Positions 53,101 through 62,902 are shown, counted from the first letter of the stretch. The stretch is DNA of 64,000 nt from Paludisphaera mucosa (GCF_029589435.1 NZ_JARRAG010000003.1:1-64000); one strand, 5' to 3'. Notes: generated by a model from the sequence alone, not told the origin. A program made the numbers and translations.

Positions 53101-55908
53101 GTGAAGACTGAGAGGGCGATGACGTCGGTGGGGCGGGCGACGACGAAGGAGTCCGGGACGATGAAGGCTGGCAGCCGCGACCTCCTCATGCTCCTCGGCG
53201 CGGGGACGCTGGGGGAGCTTTCGGACGGGCGTCTCCTGGAGCGGTTCGCCTGCCATCGTGAGGAGGCGGCGTTCGAGGCGCTCGTCGGGCGGCACGGCCC
53301 GATGGTCTGGGGCGTCTGCCGCCGCACCCTCCGCGACGCCCACGACGCCGAGGACGCCTTCCAGGCGACCTTCCTCGTCCTGGCCCGCAAGGCCGCCGCG
53401 ATCGCCCATCGGGAGCGGGTCGCCGGCTGGCTCTACGCCGTGGCGTACAAGACCGCCCGGAGGGCCGAGGCGACGGCCTGTCGGCGGCGGGCCCGGGAAC
53501 GCCAGGTGGCGGTGATGCCCGAGCGCGAGTCCAGGACGGACGAGGGTCGGGACGAGCTGGGGCCCGTGCTGGACCGCGAGCTGAGCCGCCTGCCCGAGAA
53601 GTACCGGATGCCGATCATCCTCTGCGACCTGGAGGGCAAGGCCCATCACGAGGCGGCGCGCCTCCTCGGCTGGCCCGTCGGCACGGTCTCGGGACGGCTG
53701 TCGAGGGCCAGGGCGATCCTGGCAGGGCGGCTCGCCCGGCGGGGCGTCGCCCTGTCGGCGGGGACCCTGGCCGCGTCGCTCGCGGATGACGCCGCGGCGG
53801 CGGGCCTCGCGACCTCGTTCGCGGCCCGGTCGGCGGCGGGTCCGGCCTCGCCGAGCGTCGCCGCCCTCGCGGCGGGGGTGCTGAGGGCCATGCTGGTGAG
53901 CAAGCTCAGGGCGGTCGTCGCCGCGGCCTCGATCCTGGGGTTCGTCGCCGGGGCGACCGTCCTCGTCCATCGCTCGGCTGCGGGCGACGCCGCGTTCCCT
54001 GCGATCGGCCCGCCCCCAGCCCGGCGGCCGGACGGGACTGGAGGAGCAACCCCCGTGCAACCCGCCCCCGTCGCGGCGCCCGCCCCCGACGACCCGCTCC
54101 CCGCCGGCGCGACGCTGCGATTCGGCTCGCCTCGGTTCCGCCACACGACGACGATCGCGAGCTTCGCGGCGTCGCCCGACGGCAAGACGGCGGTGGCCGC
54201 CAGCGGGACTCTCGCCCACGGCACGGTCCGCGCCTACGACCTGACGACGGGTCGGGTGCGATCGGCCTTCGACCGGAGCGTGACCGACGTCGAAGCGGTC
54301 GCGTTCTCGCCCGACGGGAAGACGCTCGCGGCCACGACCGCCGCGGTCGCGATCGGCCCATCGGTCTCTTTCTATGACATGGCCGACGGCAAGGAGTCGG
54401 CCCGCATCCCGTACCCCGCCGCCCTCTCCGGATCCTCCCGCGACCTGCTTGTCTTCGCCCCGGACGGGAACCACGTGGTGGTCAAGGCGGACGACGGCAA
54501 GGCGCTCCACCTGATCGACCTCGCCAGGCGCGAGGTGGTCCGCACGTTCCCGGCCCCCGGCGCGGTGTTCGCGGCGGCCCTCTCCCCGGACGGCGGGCAC
54601 CTCGTCGCGGGCGGGTTCGATTACGAGAAGGGCGACCCGTTCATCCGCCGATGGGAGGTGGCCACGGGCCGGGAACTCGCCCCGCTCCCGCTGCCTAAGG
54701 GTCAGGGGACCGTCCGCTGCGTCGCGTACTCGCCCGACGGCGCGACCGTCGCCTTCGGCGTCGAGGCGAGGAACGGCTTCGTGAAACGCATCGCGGCGGC
54801 CACCGGCGAGGAGCGGCCGGACGTCCCGTTCCCCGGCGCGTCCAGCGTCCGTTCGCTGGCCTTCTCCCCGGACGGCAAGACGCTCGCCGCGTCGGGCGGG
54901 TCGTCCACCCGGCTGTTCGACGCCGCCACCGGCGAGGAGCGGCTGGCGATCGATCGCGGGGCGATCGGCCTGCGCTTCGCACCGGACGGGACGACGCTCG
55001 CGGGGGCGGTCGCCGGCGCGATCGGGCGCTGGGACGTCGCCACGGGCCGGTCGCTCGTCCCGGAGGGCGGCGACGGCCCGGTCGCCCAGATCGCGGTGAC
55101 GGCCGACGGCCTGCGGGTGGTCTCGCGAGGGGAGGAGGGCGACGGGCACGTCTGGGACGCCCGGACCGGAGAGCGTCAGCATCGGCTGGTGATGAGCTGG
55201 CGGCGCGGCTTCGCCCTCAGCCCGGACGGGCGATTCCTGGTGTGGCCGATGACCGACGAGACGGTCGTATTCCACGACGCCGGCCGGACGAACGGCGCGC
55301 GCGCCGGCAGTCGGCTGCGGATGCTGGACGTGGCCGCCGGCACGCTCGTCGATCGATTCGGCGGCTTCGAAGGCGAAGCCCAGGACCTGTTCTTCACCGC
55401 CGACGGCAAGGCGCTGGTGACGGCCGATCGGTATCGCCGGGACGCGGGCGTGCGCATCTGGGACGTGGCGACGGGTCGGGTCGTGCGGTCGTTCCCCGCG
55501 GCGGGGGAGCCGGGGGCGCGGGTCTGGCGTTCCCGCCCGTCGCCCGACGGCAAGGTCCTGGCGGTGGCTTACCAGATGCCGGCGGGGGGCCTCGAAATGC
55601 GCCAGGCCGTGAAGCTCTGGGAGGTCGCGAGCGGCCGGGAGCTTCCCGGCGAGCCGGGCCGCTGGTTCGACGACGACGAGACGGCGTATGCCCCGGACGG
55701 GAAGACGGCCGCGACCACGACCGCCGACGGCGCGATCCAGCTCCGAGACGCGGCGACGTGGCGGGTGCTCGGGGAGATCCGGGGCCCGCGCGAACGTGCG
55801 ACCGCCCTGGCCGTCGGCCCCGACGGGCGGCTGTTCTCCGGGACCCGGGACGCGACCGTCTTGGCCTGGGACCCGCGGTCCGTCAGGCCTCCCGACGGCC
55901 CGGATTGA
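53101..55908 (+). CDS. ECF sigma factor fused to membrane-anchored WD40 repeats
   Basis: Up to 935 residues from GTG 53101; ATG 53119 and ATG 53161 (MKAGSRDLLM) are alternative starts. The sigma-70 region 2 motif is FEALVGRHGPMVWGVCRRTLRDAHDAEDAFQATFLVLARKAAAI. Region 4 is LSRLPEKYRMPIILCDLEGKAHHEAARLLGWPVGTVSGRLSRARAILAGRL. A membrane segment is at about 275-295 (AVVAAASILGFVAGATVLV). The remainder holds about ten WD40-type blades (FSPDGKTLAATT, LSPDGGHLVAGG, WDVATGRVVRSF). This architecture is characteristic of planctomycete ECF factors. It may tether transcription control to an extracytoplasmic propeller. It lies between parA/RHH and repA and ends 25 bases from the convergent repA stop. 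Confidence 0.92.
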   Translation: MKTERAMTSVGRATTKESGTMKAGSRDLLMLLGAGTLGELSDGRLLERFACHREEAAFEALVGRHGPMVWGVCRRTLRDAHDAEDAFQATFLVLARKAAAIAHRERVAGWLYAVAYKTARRAEATACRRRARERQVAVMPERESRTDEGRDELGPVLDRELSRLPEKYRMPIILCDLEGKAHHEAARLLGWPVGTVSGRLSRARAILAGRLARRGVALSAGTLAASLADDAAAAGLATSFAARSAAGPASPSVAALAAGVLRAMLVSKLRAVVAAASILGFVAGATVLVHRSAAGDAAFPAIGPPPARRPDGTGGATPVQPAPVAAPAPDDPLPAGATLRFGSPRFRHTTTIASFAASPDGKTAVAASGTLAHGTVRAYDLTTGRVRSAFDRSVTDVEAVAFSPDGKTLAATTAAVAIGPSVSFYDMADGKESARIPYPAALSGSSRDLLVFAPDGNHVVVKADDGKALHLIDLARREVVRTFPAPGAVFAAALSPDGGHLVAGGFDYEKGDPFIRRWEVATGRELAPLPLPKGQGTVRCVAYSPDGATVAFGVEARNGFVKRIAAATGEERPDVPFPGASSVRSLAFSPDGKTLAASGGSSTRLFDAATGEERLAIDRGAIGLRFAPDGTTLAGAVAGAIGRWDVATGRSLVPEGGDGPVAQIAVTADGLRVVSRGEEGDGHVWDARTGERQHRLVMSWRRGFALSPDGRFLVWPMTDETVVFHDAGRTNGARAGSRLRMLDVAAGTLVDRFGGFEGEAQDLFFTADGKALVTADRYRRDAGVRIWDVATGRVVRSFPAAGEPGARVWRSRPSPDGKVLAVAYQMPAGGLEMRQAVKLWEVASGRELPGEPGRWFDDDETAYAPDGKTAATTTADGAIQLRDAATWRVLGEIRGPRERATALAVGPDGRLFSGTRDATVLAWDPRSVRPPDGPD

Positions 55909-55933
55909 CCGCCGGGCGTCCGCGTCGCGCGGC

Positions 55934-57457
55934 CTAGGAGGCGAGGTCGGGCTCGGCGGGGAAGAGCAGGGACTGGCTCGACCCGAGCTTGCCGTCGCGG
56001 AGGCGGGCCTCCAGCGCCGCCAGGCAGAGGGGCTCGAGCATCTTCTTCCAGCGGCTCAGGCCGGGGTTCTCGGCCTTCACGGTCGCCAGGATCGCGTCGC
56101 GCTGGTCGGCCGGCAGCCGGTCCCAAGCGGCCTTGAGGTTCTCCTGGTGGCGGACGCCGGCCTCGGCCTCGGCGCGGGTGGCGGCGGCCTTGCGCTCGTC
56201 GTCCTCGCGCCTGGCCTCGGCGGCCTGGCGGGCGGCCCCGGTGGCGGCGGCCGAGCGGAAGTCGTTGGGCTCCTGGTAGTCGGAGCGGATCGACGCCACG
56301 AGGTAGCCGGCGGCGTTCTTGCCCACCCGCTTGTCCTCGTTGCGGATCAGCCAGTCGAAGACCTCGATCTTGGTGAGGATCCGCTCGGGCGGGTGCTGGG
56401 CCACCAGCTCCTGCGCGGCCTTGGCCGTGACCCCCCGGCTGCGCAGCGCGTCGACCAGCTCGGACGGCTCGCGGTCGAGTTCCTCGTCGGCCCCGGGCAG
56501 GCCGCCGCGACGGCCCCGGATCAGGATGATCCGCCAGGTCCCGCGCTTGACGTACGAGTAGCGTTCCTCGGGCGTGAGGACCTCCAAAAAGCCGAGCTGC
56601 TCCAGCTCTTCGAGGGCCGGCTTGAGCCGCCGCTTCAGCTCGGTCGGGGCGTAGGACCGGCTCAGGCCGATGTGCTCGCAGGCGAGCGTCCTCAGGTCGA
56701 AGTCGAGCCGGGTGCGGCGGTAGAACCGCTTGTCCAGGAACCGGTACATCCGCTTGGTCGTCGGCAGCCGGAGCTTCAGGTACAGCTCCAGGTCGAGCTG
56801 CTTGAGGTTGCCGCTCTGGAAGCTCTGGAACATGACCTCGTTCCACTTGAAGCTCGACAGGGGCAGGGGGGGCTTCTCCGCCCGCGCGCCCCCCTTGCCG
56901 ACCTTCGCCCGCGCCGAGGACTTCCGCCAGCGCTCGCGGTCGTAGAGGGTGACGTTGTCCAGGACGTGGAACTGCTCGTCGACCCAGCTCTTGGCCGTGT
57001 TGTCCCACCAGGCGTTCTCGTACATCAGGACGACGCCGACCCAGCGGTGCAGCGCCTCCTCGATGCGGCGGTAGCTCTGGCCGCTCTGGGGCCAGCCCAG
57101 CAGCTCGATCAGCTCGTACCGCGAGAACGGCACCCGGGCGTCGGTGAAGTTGCTGCGACGCTTGGTGACCTGGATCAGGCCGACGAGGACCTCGTCGTCG
57201 AGCGAGGTCGGCAGGCCGTGCTTGTGCGTCCCCATGATCGTCAGCCGGCGGATGATCGGCGGGCTGTCGCGCAGCTCCAGGCGATCCTCGAAGACCAGGG
57301 TCGTCTGGCCGTCGGGGACCCGGTCGGTCAGGGCCGCGATCGGGAATTCGGCGAGGTTCAGCTCGTCCTTCCAGCCGGCGTCGCCCGACGTCGTCGCCTC
57401 CTCGGCCGGGGGCTCCGCGGCGTCCGCGTCCTCGAACGAGAGTTCCAGCTCTTTCAT
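55934..57457 (-). CDS. repA: plasmid replication initiator protein, RepA/RPA family
   Basis: 507 residues from ATG 57457, chosen for GGGAG seven bases upstream; ATG 57496 and GTG 57544 are in the same frame. It matches the 'replication initiator protein A' pattern: FPIAALTDRVPDGQTTLVFEDRLELRDSPPIIRRLTIMGTHKHGLPTSLDDEVLVGLI, with VPFSRYELIELLGWPQSGQSYRRIEEALHRWVGVVLMYENAWWDN and LDLELYLKLRLPTTKRMYRFLDKRFYRRTRLDFDLR. Two winged-helix domains are implied. The tail is charged (QAAEARREDDERKAAATRAEAE). It binds iterons to open a plasmid origin. Iterons lie just upstream on the same replicon, strong support. Confidence 0.93.
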   Translation of the reverse strand: MKELELSFEDADAAEPPAEEATTSGDAGWKDELNLAEFPIAALTDRVPDGQTTLVFEDRLELRDSPPIIRRLTIMGTHKHGLPTSLDDEVLVGLIQVTKRRSNFTDARVPFSRYELIELLGWPQSGQSYRRIEEALHRWVGVVLMYENAWWDNTAKSWVDEQFHVLDNVTLYDRERWRKSSARAKVGKGGARAEKPPLPLSSFKWNEVMFQSFQSGNLKQLDLELYLKLRLPTTKRMYRFLDKRFYRRTRLDFDLRTLACEHIGLSRSYAPTELKRRLKPALEELEQLGFLEVLTPEERYSYVKRGTWRIILIRGRRGGLPGADEELDREPSELVDALRSRGVTAKAAQELVAQHPPERILTKIEVFDWLIRNEDKRVGKNAAGYLVASIRSDYQEPNDFRSAAATGAARQAAEARREDDERKAAATRAEAEAGVRHQENLKAAWDRLPADQRDAILATVKAENPGLSRWKKMLEPLCLAALEARLRDGKLGSSQSLLFPAEPDLAS

Positions 57458-57542
57458 CCCGATGCTCCCGGCGTTCGGCCCCAGAGGCTCTGGCATCGAG
57501 ATCCGTCCCGGTCCCCGTCTTCCTGGTCGAAAATCGAGAAGC

Positions 57543-57574
57543 ACAACATCAAGCCGGCTTCGCCGTGGTGTTGT
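57543..57574. promoter_or_regulatory. inverted repeat upstream of repA, possible operator
   Basis: Arms ACAACATCA (57543-57551) and TGGTGTTGT (57566-57574), eight of nine bases paired. Upstream of the repA start, suitable for autorepression by RepA dimers. A more AT-rich stretch follows up to about 57655 and could serve as the DNA-unwinding element. Confidence 0.5.
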
Positions 57575-57653
57575 CTTTTAGTCTCTACAAGAGTCTAGAA
57601 ACAAATTCTCTGCGCTGCAAGACCTTGTCAATCAATAACTTACAGAGGCTAAC

Positions 57654-58175
57654 TATGTCCGGTTAATCGGTAGGGGTATGTCCGGTGCATCGTGAGTGCA
57701 CGCCCCAAGTATGTCCGGTGCATCGTGGCGAGTATGTCTGGGTAATCGCTAAAACGGCCCCCTTCCATGCTCGGTCTATCGGTATGGGCGCGAGTCCACT
57801 AGGGTCCGGATATCGGTAGTGTTCGGATGGTCGCGACCGGCCCCGTCTCCGAAGTATGCGCCATGAATCGGCATGTCCCCCTGGACACTGCGGATTGGGG
57901 CGCGCGTAGGGCCGGGCCGCGCGGCGGAGACGGGGGTCGGCCGGCCGCACGCCGGGTCTCGTGGGGGGCGCCGGGGCGGCCGAGGGCGGCCACCCGGTCG
58001 ACCATGCTCGGTTAATCGTCGTGGACGCCTGGACCCGCCGCCGGCCGCGACCGCCGCCGTGCGACGAAGTATGTCCGGTTAATCGCTACCGTCCCGGAGG
58101 GTCGGGCGGACTCGGGGGGATGAGACGACGCCGTCGGCGATCCGGCGACGACCCCGAACCATGTCCGGTTAATCG
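57654..58175 (+). repeat. iteron array: probable plasmid replication origin
   Basis: 16-base direct repeats with consensus TATGTCCGGTTAATCG occur in the + orientation at 57654, 57677, 57710, 57733, 57766, 58003, 58070 and 58160. Variants change internal bases (e.g. TATGTCCGGTGCATCG, CATGCTCGGTCTATCG). Degenerate copies appear near 57802 and 57855. Some are spaced 23 or 33 bases apart (about two or three helical turns). They lie upstream of repA and next to an AT-rich run (57540-57655), the layout of an iteron-controlled origin. No DnaA box was recognised with confidence. Confidence 0.9.
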
Positions 58176-58443
58176 TGGGTGCAGACCCTCGATCGACGTC
58201 GTCGGCCTCGGTTCCCCGATTGCATGTAAGATTGTCGAATTGGTCCGTCTTATTTTGAATGGGACGACGTATGGACTAAGGTGGAACTTGAGGGTCCGCG
58301 CGTCGTTGTCGGACGACCGGACGCCTTGATAGACTGGTGACGGCGGCCTCTGCGGCGTTCGGGCCGCCTTCGCCACGTCGCCCGTCCGCTTCCGCCCGCA
58401 GACCGTCGCACCCCGCGCCACGCACCACTTGAGAGGCTGCTTC

Positions 58444-61400
58444 ATGGGACCGAAGACATTGAGGCGACTGGCCTTCGCGGCCGTGGTCCTCGTCTTGGGC
58501 GTCGTTTCCGTCTTCCTGCTCCAGCGCTATCAGGTCTCCCGGATGGGGCGGAGCAACCTCGCCCGGGCGGTCCAGGCCGAGAAGGCCGGCGACCTGGCGA
58601 AGGCGGAGGAGCTGTACCTGCAGCACGTCCTGGTCTTCCCCCAGGATCAGGAGTCCCAGCTCAGCTACGCGCGGGTGCTGCTGGAGCGGTCGAAGACGCC
58701 GGCCCGGATCGGCCAGGTGGTGCAGATCTACCGCGAGATCCTCAGCCGCAGCCCCGGGCGCGACGACGTCCGCCGTCTCTTCACCGAGAAGATCGTGGAG
58801 TACGGCGGCAACAACAAGGACGACTGGAACGCCGCGCGGTCGAACCTGACGCTGCTGCTGCGGAAGACCCCCGACGACGGCGACCTCGCCTACCTGATGG
58901 GCCGCGTCCAGGTGAAGGACGGCGACCCCAAGGCCGCGCTGGCGTCGTTCCAGGCCGCCGTCACCCATCACGCTCGCAGCCGGATCGACGCCCGCCAGCA
59001 GATGGCGGCGCTGTATCGCGGCGAGGCGCTGAACCAGCCCGAAGAGGCCGATCGCGTCATCGACGAGATGGTCAAGGAGGAGCCCGGCGACTACCGCGTG
59101 CACCTGGAGCGGGGCCGATACCGCAAGAAGTATGGCAAGGACCTCGCGGCCGTCGCCGCCGACTTCCAGGAGGCCTCGCGGCTGGCGCCCCAGGAGCCCG
59201 GGCCCTATATCGAGCTCTCGCAGCTGGCGCTCGAGCGGACGCCCCCGGACGCGGCGGAGGCCGCGCGGATCGTCAAGCAGGGGCTCGCCGCCGCCCCCAA
59301 GTCGGGCCTGCTCTATCGCCAGGCCGCCTTCCAGGAGTTCCGCGCGGGCGACGTGGGCGCCGGCCTCAAGATCATCCGCCAGGGGCTCGAGGCGCTCCCC
59401 GACGACGCCGAGCTGCGGGTGACCCTGGCCGAGGTGCTGGCACGCCAGGGCGCGACGGCCGAGCTCCGAGACCAGTCTCAGGAGCTCGCCCGCATCGGCA
59501 TCGGCCTGTACCCGGACTACTTCGCGGCCTGCGCCTACGTGAACGCGCGGGACTGGGCGTCGGCCAAGCGGATCCTGCTCGAGCGGCTCGCTCCGCAGGA
59601 CCTCTCCTTCAACCTGCCGTTCCGATCCAAGGTCAGCTACCTGCTGGCGCAATGCTACGGCAACCTGGGCGACGACGACCGCCGCCGGACGGCCCTCGCC
59701 AGCGCGGTCCGCGACGACCCCGACAACGTCCAGGCCCGGGTCGCCTGGATCGCCGAGATCGCCGGGCAGGGCCAGGCCGACAAGGCGCTCGACGAGTACC
59801 GCGAGATGGCGGTCAAGGTCGGCACGGCCCGGCCCCAGCTGGCGAGCCTCCTGATCGACCGCTACAAGCAGCAGCCCGACCCCGCCAAACGCGACTGGAA
59901 GGGGGTCGAGGCGCTGATCGACCAGATCGCGAAGGACGACCCGACGTCCTCGCAGGCCCCCTACCTGCGCGCCCAGATGCTGACGGCCCGGGGCCTGTCG
60001 GACGACGCGGCCGCGCTGCTGGCCGCCGCCCGGGCCAAGGCCCCCCGCGACCCGGCGGCCTTCACGCTCTGGATCGCCTCGGCCGACATCAAGGCGGCCA
60101 AGCGCGACTGGCCCGCCGCCTTCGCGCTCCTCGACGAGGCGCGAGACGTGCTGAAGGTCGACTCCCTGGAGCTGCGCCTGGCCCGCGTGAAATACCTGAC
60201 GGCCCGGGGCGGCCCGGACGTCGCGGCCTCCCTGGTCGCGCTGACCCGGGGGGTCGAGGGCCTTCCGATCCAGCAGCGGATCGCCCTGCTGGAGACGGTC
60301 GGCGACGAGCTGCTGCGACTGGGCGACACGGCCCAGGCGTCGGCGATCTGGGCCCGGTACGCCGAGATCGCGCCCAACGACCTCCGCCCCCGCAGCAACG
60401 CGCTGTCGCTCGCCCTGCAGACCAAGGCCGACCTGACCCCCGAAGAGGCCGCCCGCGCCCGCGCCGACATCGAGAAGGCCCTGGCCGAGGTCCGCCGCGT
60501 CGAGGGGGCCGAGGGGCCGGTGGGCCGCCACGGCGAGATCAAGCTCCTCCTCTGGCGCGCCAGGGTCTCCAAGGACGCCGCCGAGAAGCTGCGGCTCCAC
60601 GCCGAGACCCGCACGCTCCTGGCCGAGCTGCGCAGCCGACGCCCGGACTGGTACGTCGTCCCCCTGACGACCGCCGAGCTCGAGGAGCAGGAGCTCGCCG
60701 AGGCCAAGGGCGAGGACCGGCGACGGCGGGTGGGCCGGCTGGCCGACCTCTACGCCCAGATCATCGAGATGGGCCAGACCAACATCGCCGTCGTGAGGCG
60801 CGCCACCGAGCTCCTCATGGAGGCGGACCGGACCGCCGAGATCGCCCCGCTCTGGGCGAAGGTCCCCGTGCTGAACAACGACTCGCGATCCTCCGTCGAT
60901 TTCGAGCGGTCCATCCTCGACAACGTCATCGCCAAGAAGGAATACGCGAACGCCGAGAAGATCGTGCGGCAGCGGGTCGCCGCCCGCCCCGACGACTTCC
61001 CCGAGCGGCTCCTGCTCGTCCAGCTCCTGCTCACGCAGAAGAAGGCCGACGAGGCGGAGTCCGAGCTCCGCCAGGCCGTGGCCGCCGCCCCGGCCGACCC
61101 CAGCCGGCGGATCTCGCTGGTCCAGTACCTGGTCGCCGGCGGCCAGATCGACAAGGCCGAGCAGGCCGCGGCCCAGGTCGAGCGCGCGGTCGCCCCCGAC
61201 CGCGTCCCGCCGACCATGGCGGCGTGCTCCGACCTGCTCGTCCAGGGCTGCCAGGCGACGGCCCGCGAGGCCCAGAAGGTCAAGTGGCTGGCGGCGGCGA
61301 AGGGCTGGTACGCCAAGGCCCAGGCCGCCAAGCCCGGGGATTTCGCGATCAAGCGCACCTACGTCGAGCACCTGCTCCGCACCAGCCAGGTCGACGAGGT

Positions 61401-62856
61401 CGAGAAGGAGCTGACGGCCATCCTGAAGGCCGCGGCCGACCCGGCGAAGGCCGTGAACCCCGCCGACGTCGCCTGGGCCAAGCGCACCCTCGCCCTGACC
61501 TACGTCGCCCGCTCCGAGCTGACGGGCGACTACCAGCAGGCGCTCAAGGCCCGCAACCTGTACGCCCCGCCGGGCCAGGCCGACGTCAAGCTCCCCGAGG
61601 AGGCCGAGGACCTCCGCGTCCTGTCGCGGGTCTACGCCGCCCAGAAGATCATCCCCTACCGCATCAAGGCCGTCGCCATCCTCGAGAAGCTCGAGGCCCA
61701 GCGCCAGGCGAACGACGAGGACCGCTTCCTGCTGGCGCGGATCTACCGGGCCGAGGGCCGCTGGGACCGGGCCCACAAGCTGTTCGGCGAGATCGTGACG
61801 GAGAGCCGGAACCCGTCCACGTCGCAGGAGCTCAACCAGCGGGTCGGCCGCCTGGCCTACTACGCCTCGGACCTGATCGCCCACGTCCAGGGCGACGATA
61901 ACCGAGAGGACGCCGACGAGGCCCAGACGCTCGTCGACCGCCTGCGGAAGCTCCAGCCCGACGCCTTCAACGTCCTGGCCCTGCAGGCCCGCCTCGACAA
62001 GGCGAACGGCAAGATCGACGAGGCGACGAGGCGCATCAAGGAGATCGCCGACCGGCCCCAGCTCGCCCCCGCGCTCGCCCGCGCCATCGGCGCGCTGGCC
62101 GAGAACCTGGGCCTGCTCGACATGGCCGAGGGGGTCTTCAAGCGCAACGCCGTCTCCTCGGCGCGGCTCCCGGACCAGCTCGAATACGCGGCCTTCCTGG
62201 GGCGTCGCGGCCGCGTCAAGGAGGCGCTCGACGTCTGCGAGCCGCTCTGGAAGGCGAGCCCGAACCCCGAGCCGGTCGCCCCCACGGTGATCAGCGTCCT
62301 GCTCTCGTCGCACGAGTACAAGGACGCCGTCCAGATCGCCCGCGTCAGCGGCTGGATCGAGCGCAGCCTCGAGCAGAAGCCCAACTCGCCCCTGCTGATC
62401 ATCGCCCTGGGCACCATCCGCGACCGCGAGCAGCGCTACAGCGAGGCCGTCGAGCTCTACCGCCGGGCCGTGGGCCAGAGCGGCGGCGAGGTCATCCCGC
62501 TGAACAACCTCGCCTGGCTGCTGACCCTGCAGGGCGAGAAGGGGGCGGGCCCCCTCGAGATGATCAACAAGGCGATCGCCCTGCGGGGGCCGATCCCCGA
62601 GTTCCTCGACACCCGGGCCGTCGTCTACCTGACCAACGGCGAGGCCCGCCGCGCCGTCGAGGACCTGGAGAACGCCGTCGCCATCGACCCCTCGGCCTCG
62701 CGCCACTTCCACCTGGCGCGCGCCTACCTGGCGGCCGGCGACCTCGAGGCGGCCCGGCGGAACATGGTCATCGCCCGCGAGAAGGGCCTGGGCGACGCCG
62801 ACGTCCACCCCCTCGAGCGGGACGCCCTCGCCCAGGTCGAGAAGGCCCTGAAATGA
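58444..62856 (+). CDS. giant membrane-anchored TPR-repeat protein
   Basis: 1470 residues from ATG 58444 (MGPKTLRRLAFAAVVLVLGVVSVFLLQRYQV). One N-terminal anchor precedes a wholly helical body. TPR units recur along its length, e.g. RAVQAEKAGDLAKAEELYLQHVLVFPQD, DLAYLMGRVQVKDGDPKAALASFQAAVT, RFLLARIYRAEGRWDRAHKLFGEIV and LIIALGTIRDREQRYSEAVELYRRAVGQSGGEV. It is probably a scaffold, possibly for polysaccharide or secretion machinery, since the next gene is in nucleotide-sugar synthesis (inferred). It is convergent with rfbA across a hairpin terminator. Confidence 0.92.
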   Translation: MGPKTLRRLAFAAVVLVLGVVSVFLLQRYQVSRMGRSNLARAVQAEKAGDLAKAEELYLQHVLVFPQDQESQLSYARVLLERSKTPARIGQVVQIYREILSRSPGRDDVRRLFTEKIVEYGGNNKDDWNAARSNLTLLLRKTPDDGDLAYLMGRVQVKDGDPKAALASFQAAVTHHARSRIDARQQMAALYRGEALNQPEEADRVIDEMVKEEPGDYRVHLERGRYRKKYGKDLAAVAADFQEASRLAPQEPGPYIELSQLALERTPPDAAEAARIVKQGLAAAPKSGLLYRQAAFQEFRAGDVGAGLKIIRQGLEALPDDAELRVTLAEVLARQGATAELRDQSQELARIGIGLYPDYFAACAYVNARDWASAKRILLERLAPQDLSFNLPFRSKVSYLLAQCYGNLGDDDRRRTALASAVRDDPDNVQARVAWIAEIAGQGQADKALDEYREMAVKVGTARPQLASLLIDRYKQQPDPAKRDWKGVEALIDQIAKDDPTSSQAPYLRAQMLTARGLSDDAAALLAAARAKAPRDPAAFTLWIASADIKAAKRDWPAAFALLDEARDVLKVDSLELRLARVKYLTARGGPDVAASLVALTRGVEGLPIQQRIALLETVGDELLRLGDTAQASAIWARYAEIAPNDLRPRSNALSLALQTKADLTPEEAARARADIEKALAEVRRVEGAEGPVGRHGEIKLLLWRARVSKDAAEKLRLHAETRTLLAELRSRRPDWYVVPLTTAELEEQELAEAKGEDRRRRVGRLADLYAQIIEMGQTNIAVVRRATELLMEADRTAEIAPLWAKVPVLNNDSRSSVDFERSILDNVIAKKEYANAEKIVRQRVAARPDDFPERLLLVQLLLTQKKADEAESELRQAVAAAPADPSRRISLVQYLVAGGQIDKAEQAAAQVERAVAPDRVPPTMAACSDLLVQGCQATAREAQKVKWLAAAKGWYAKAQAAKPGDFAIKRTYVEHLLRTSQVDEVEKELTAILKAAADPAKAVNPADVAWAKRTLALTYVARSELTGDYQQALKARNLYAPPGQADVKLPEEAEDLRVLSRVYAAQKIIPYRIKAVAILEKLEAQRQANDEDRFLLARIYRAEGRWDRAHKLFGEIVTESRNPSTSQELNQRVGRLAYYASDLIAHVQGDDNREDADEAQTLVDRLRKLQPDAFNVLALQARLDKANGKIDEATRRIKEIADRPQLAPALARAIGALAENLGLLDMAEGVFKRNAVSSARLPDQLEYAAFLGRRGRVKEALDVCEPLWKASPNPEPVAPTVISVLLSSHEYKDAVQIARVSGWIERSLEQKPNSPLLIIALGTIRDREQRYSEAVELYRRAVGQSGGEVIPLNNLAWLLTLQGEKGAGPLEMINKAIALRGPIPEFLDTRAVVYLTNGEARRAVEDLENAVAIDPSASRHFHLARAYLAAGDLEAARRNMVIAREKGLGDADVHPLERDALAQVEKALK

Positions 62857-62864
62857 GCCGCCGG

Positions 62865-62894
62865 GCCGCCGGGGGCGACCTCGCCCCCGGCGGC
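62865..62894. terminator. bidirectional terminator hairpin
   Basis: 14-base perfect arms GCCGCCGGGGGCGA (62865-62878) and TCGCCCCCGGCGGC (62881-62894) with a two-base loop, between the convergent TPR and rfbA genes. Confidence 0.75.
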
Positions 62895-62902
62895 CGCCCC
62901 GG

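Noticed and set aside
57654-58175. CRISPR array
   Set aside because: Repeats are 16 bases with irregular spacing (20-50 bases and large gaps) and no cas genes nearby; iterons next to repA explain them.
58276-62808. Open frame of 1510 codons antisense to the TPR gene
   Set aside because: It has no domain sense (Leu/Gly/Asp/Arg-rich). The + strand gives clear TPR units and a membrane anchor.
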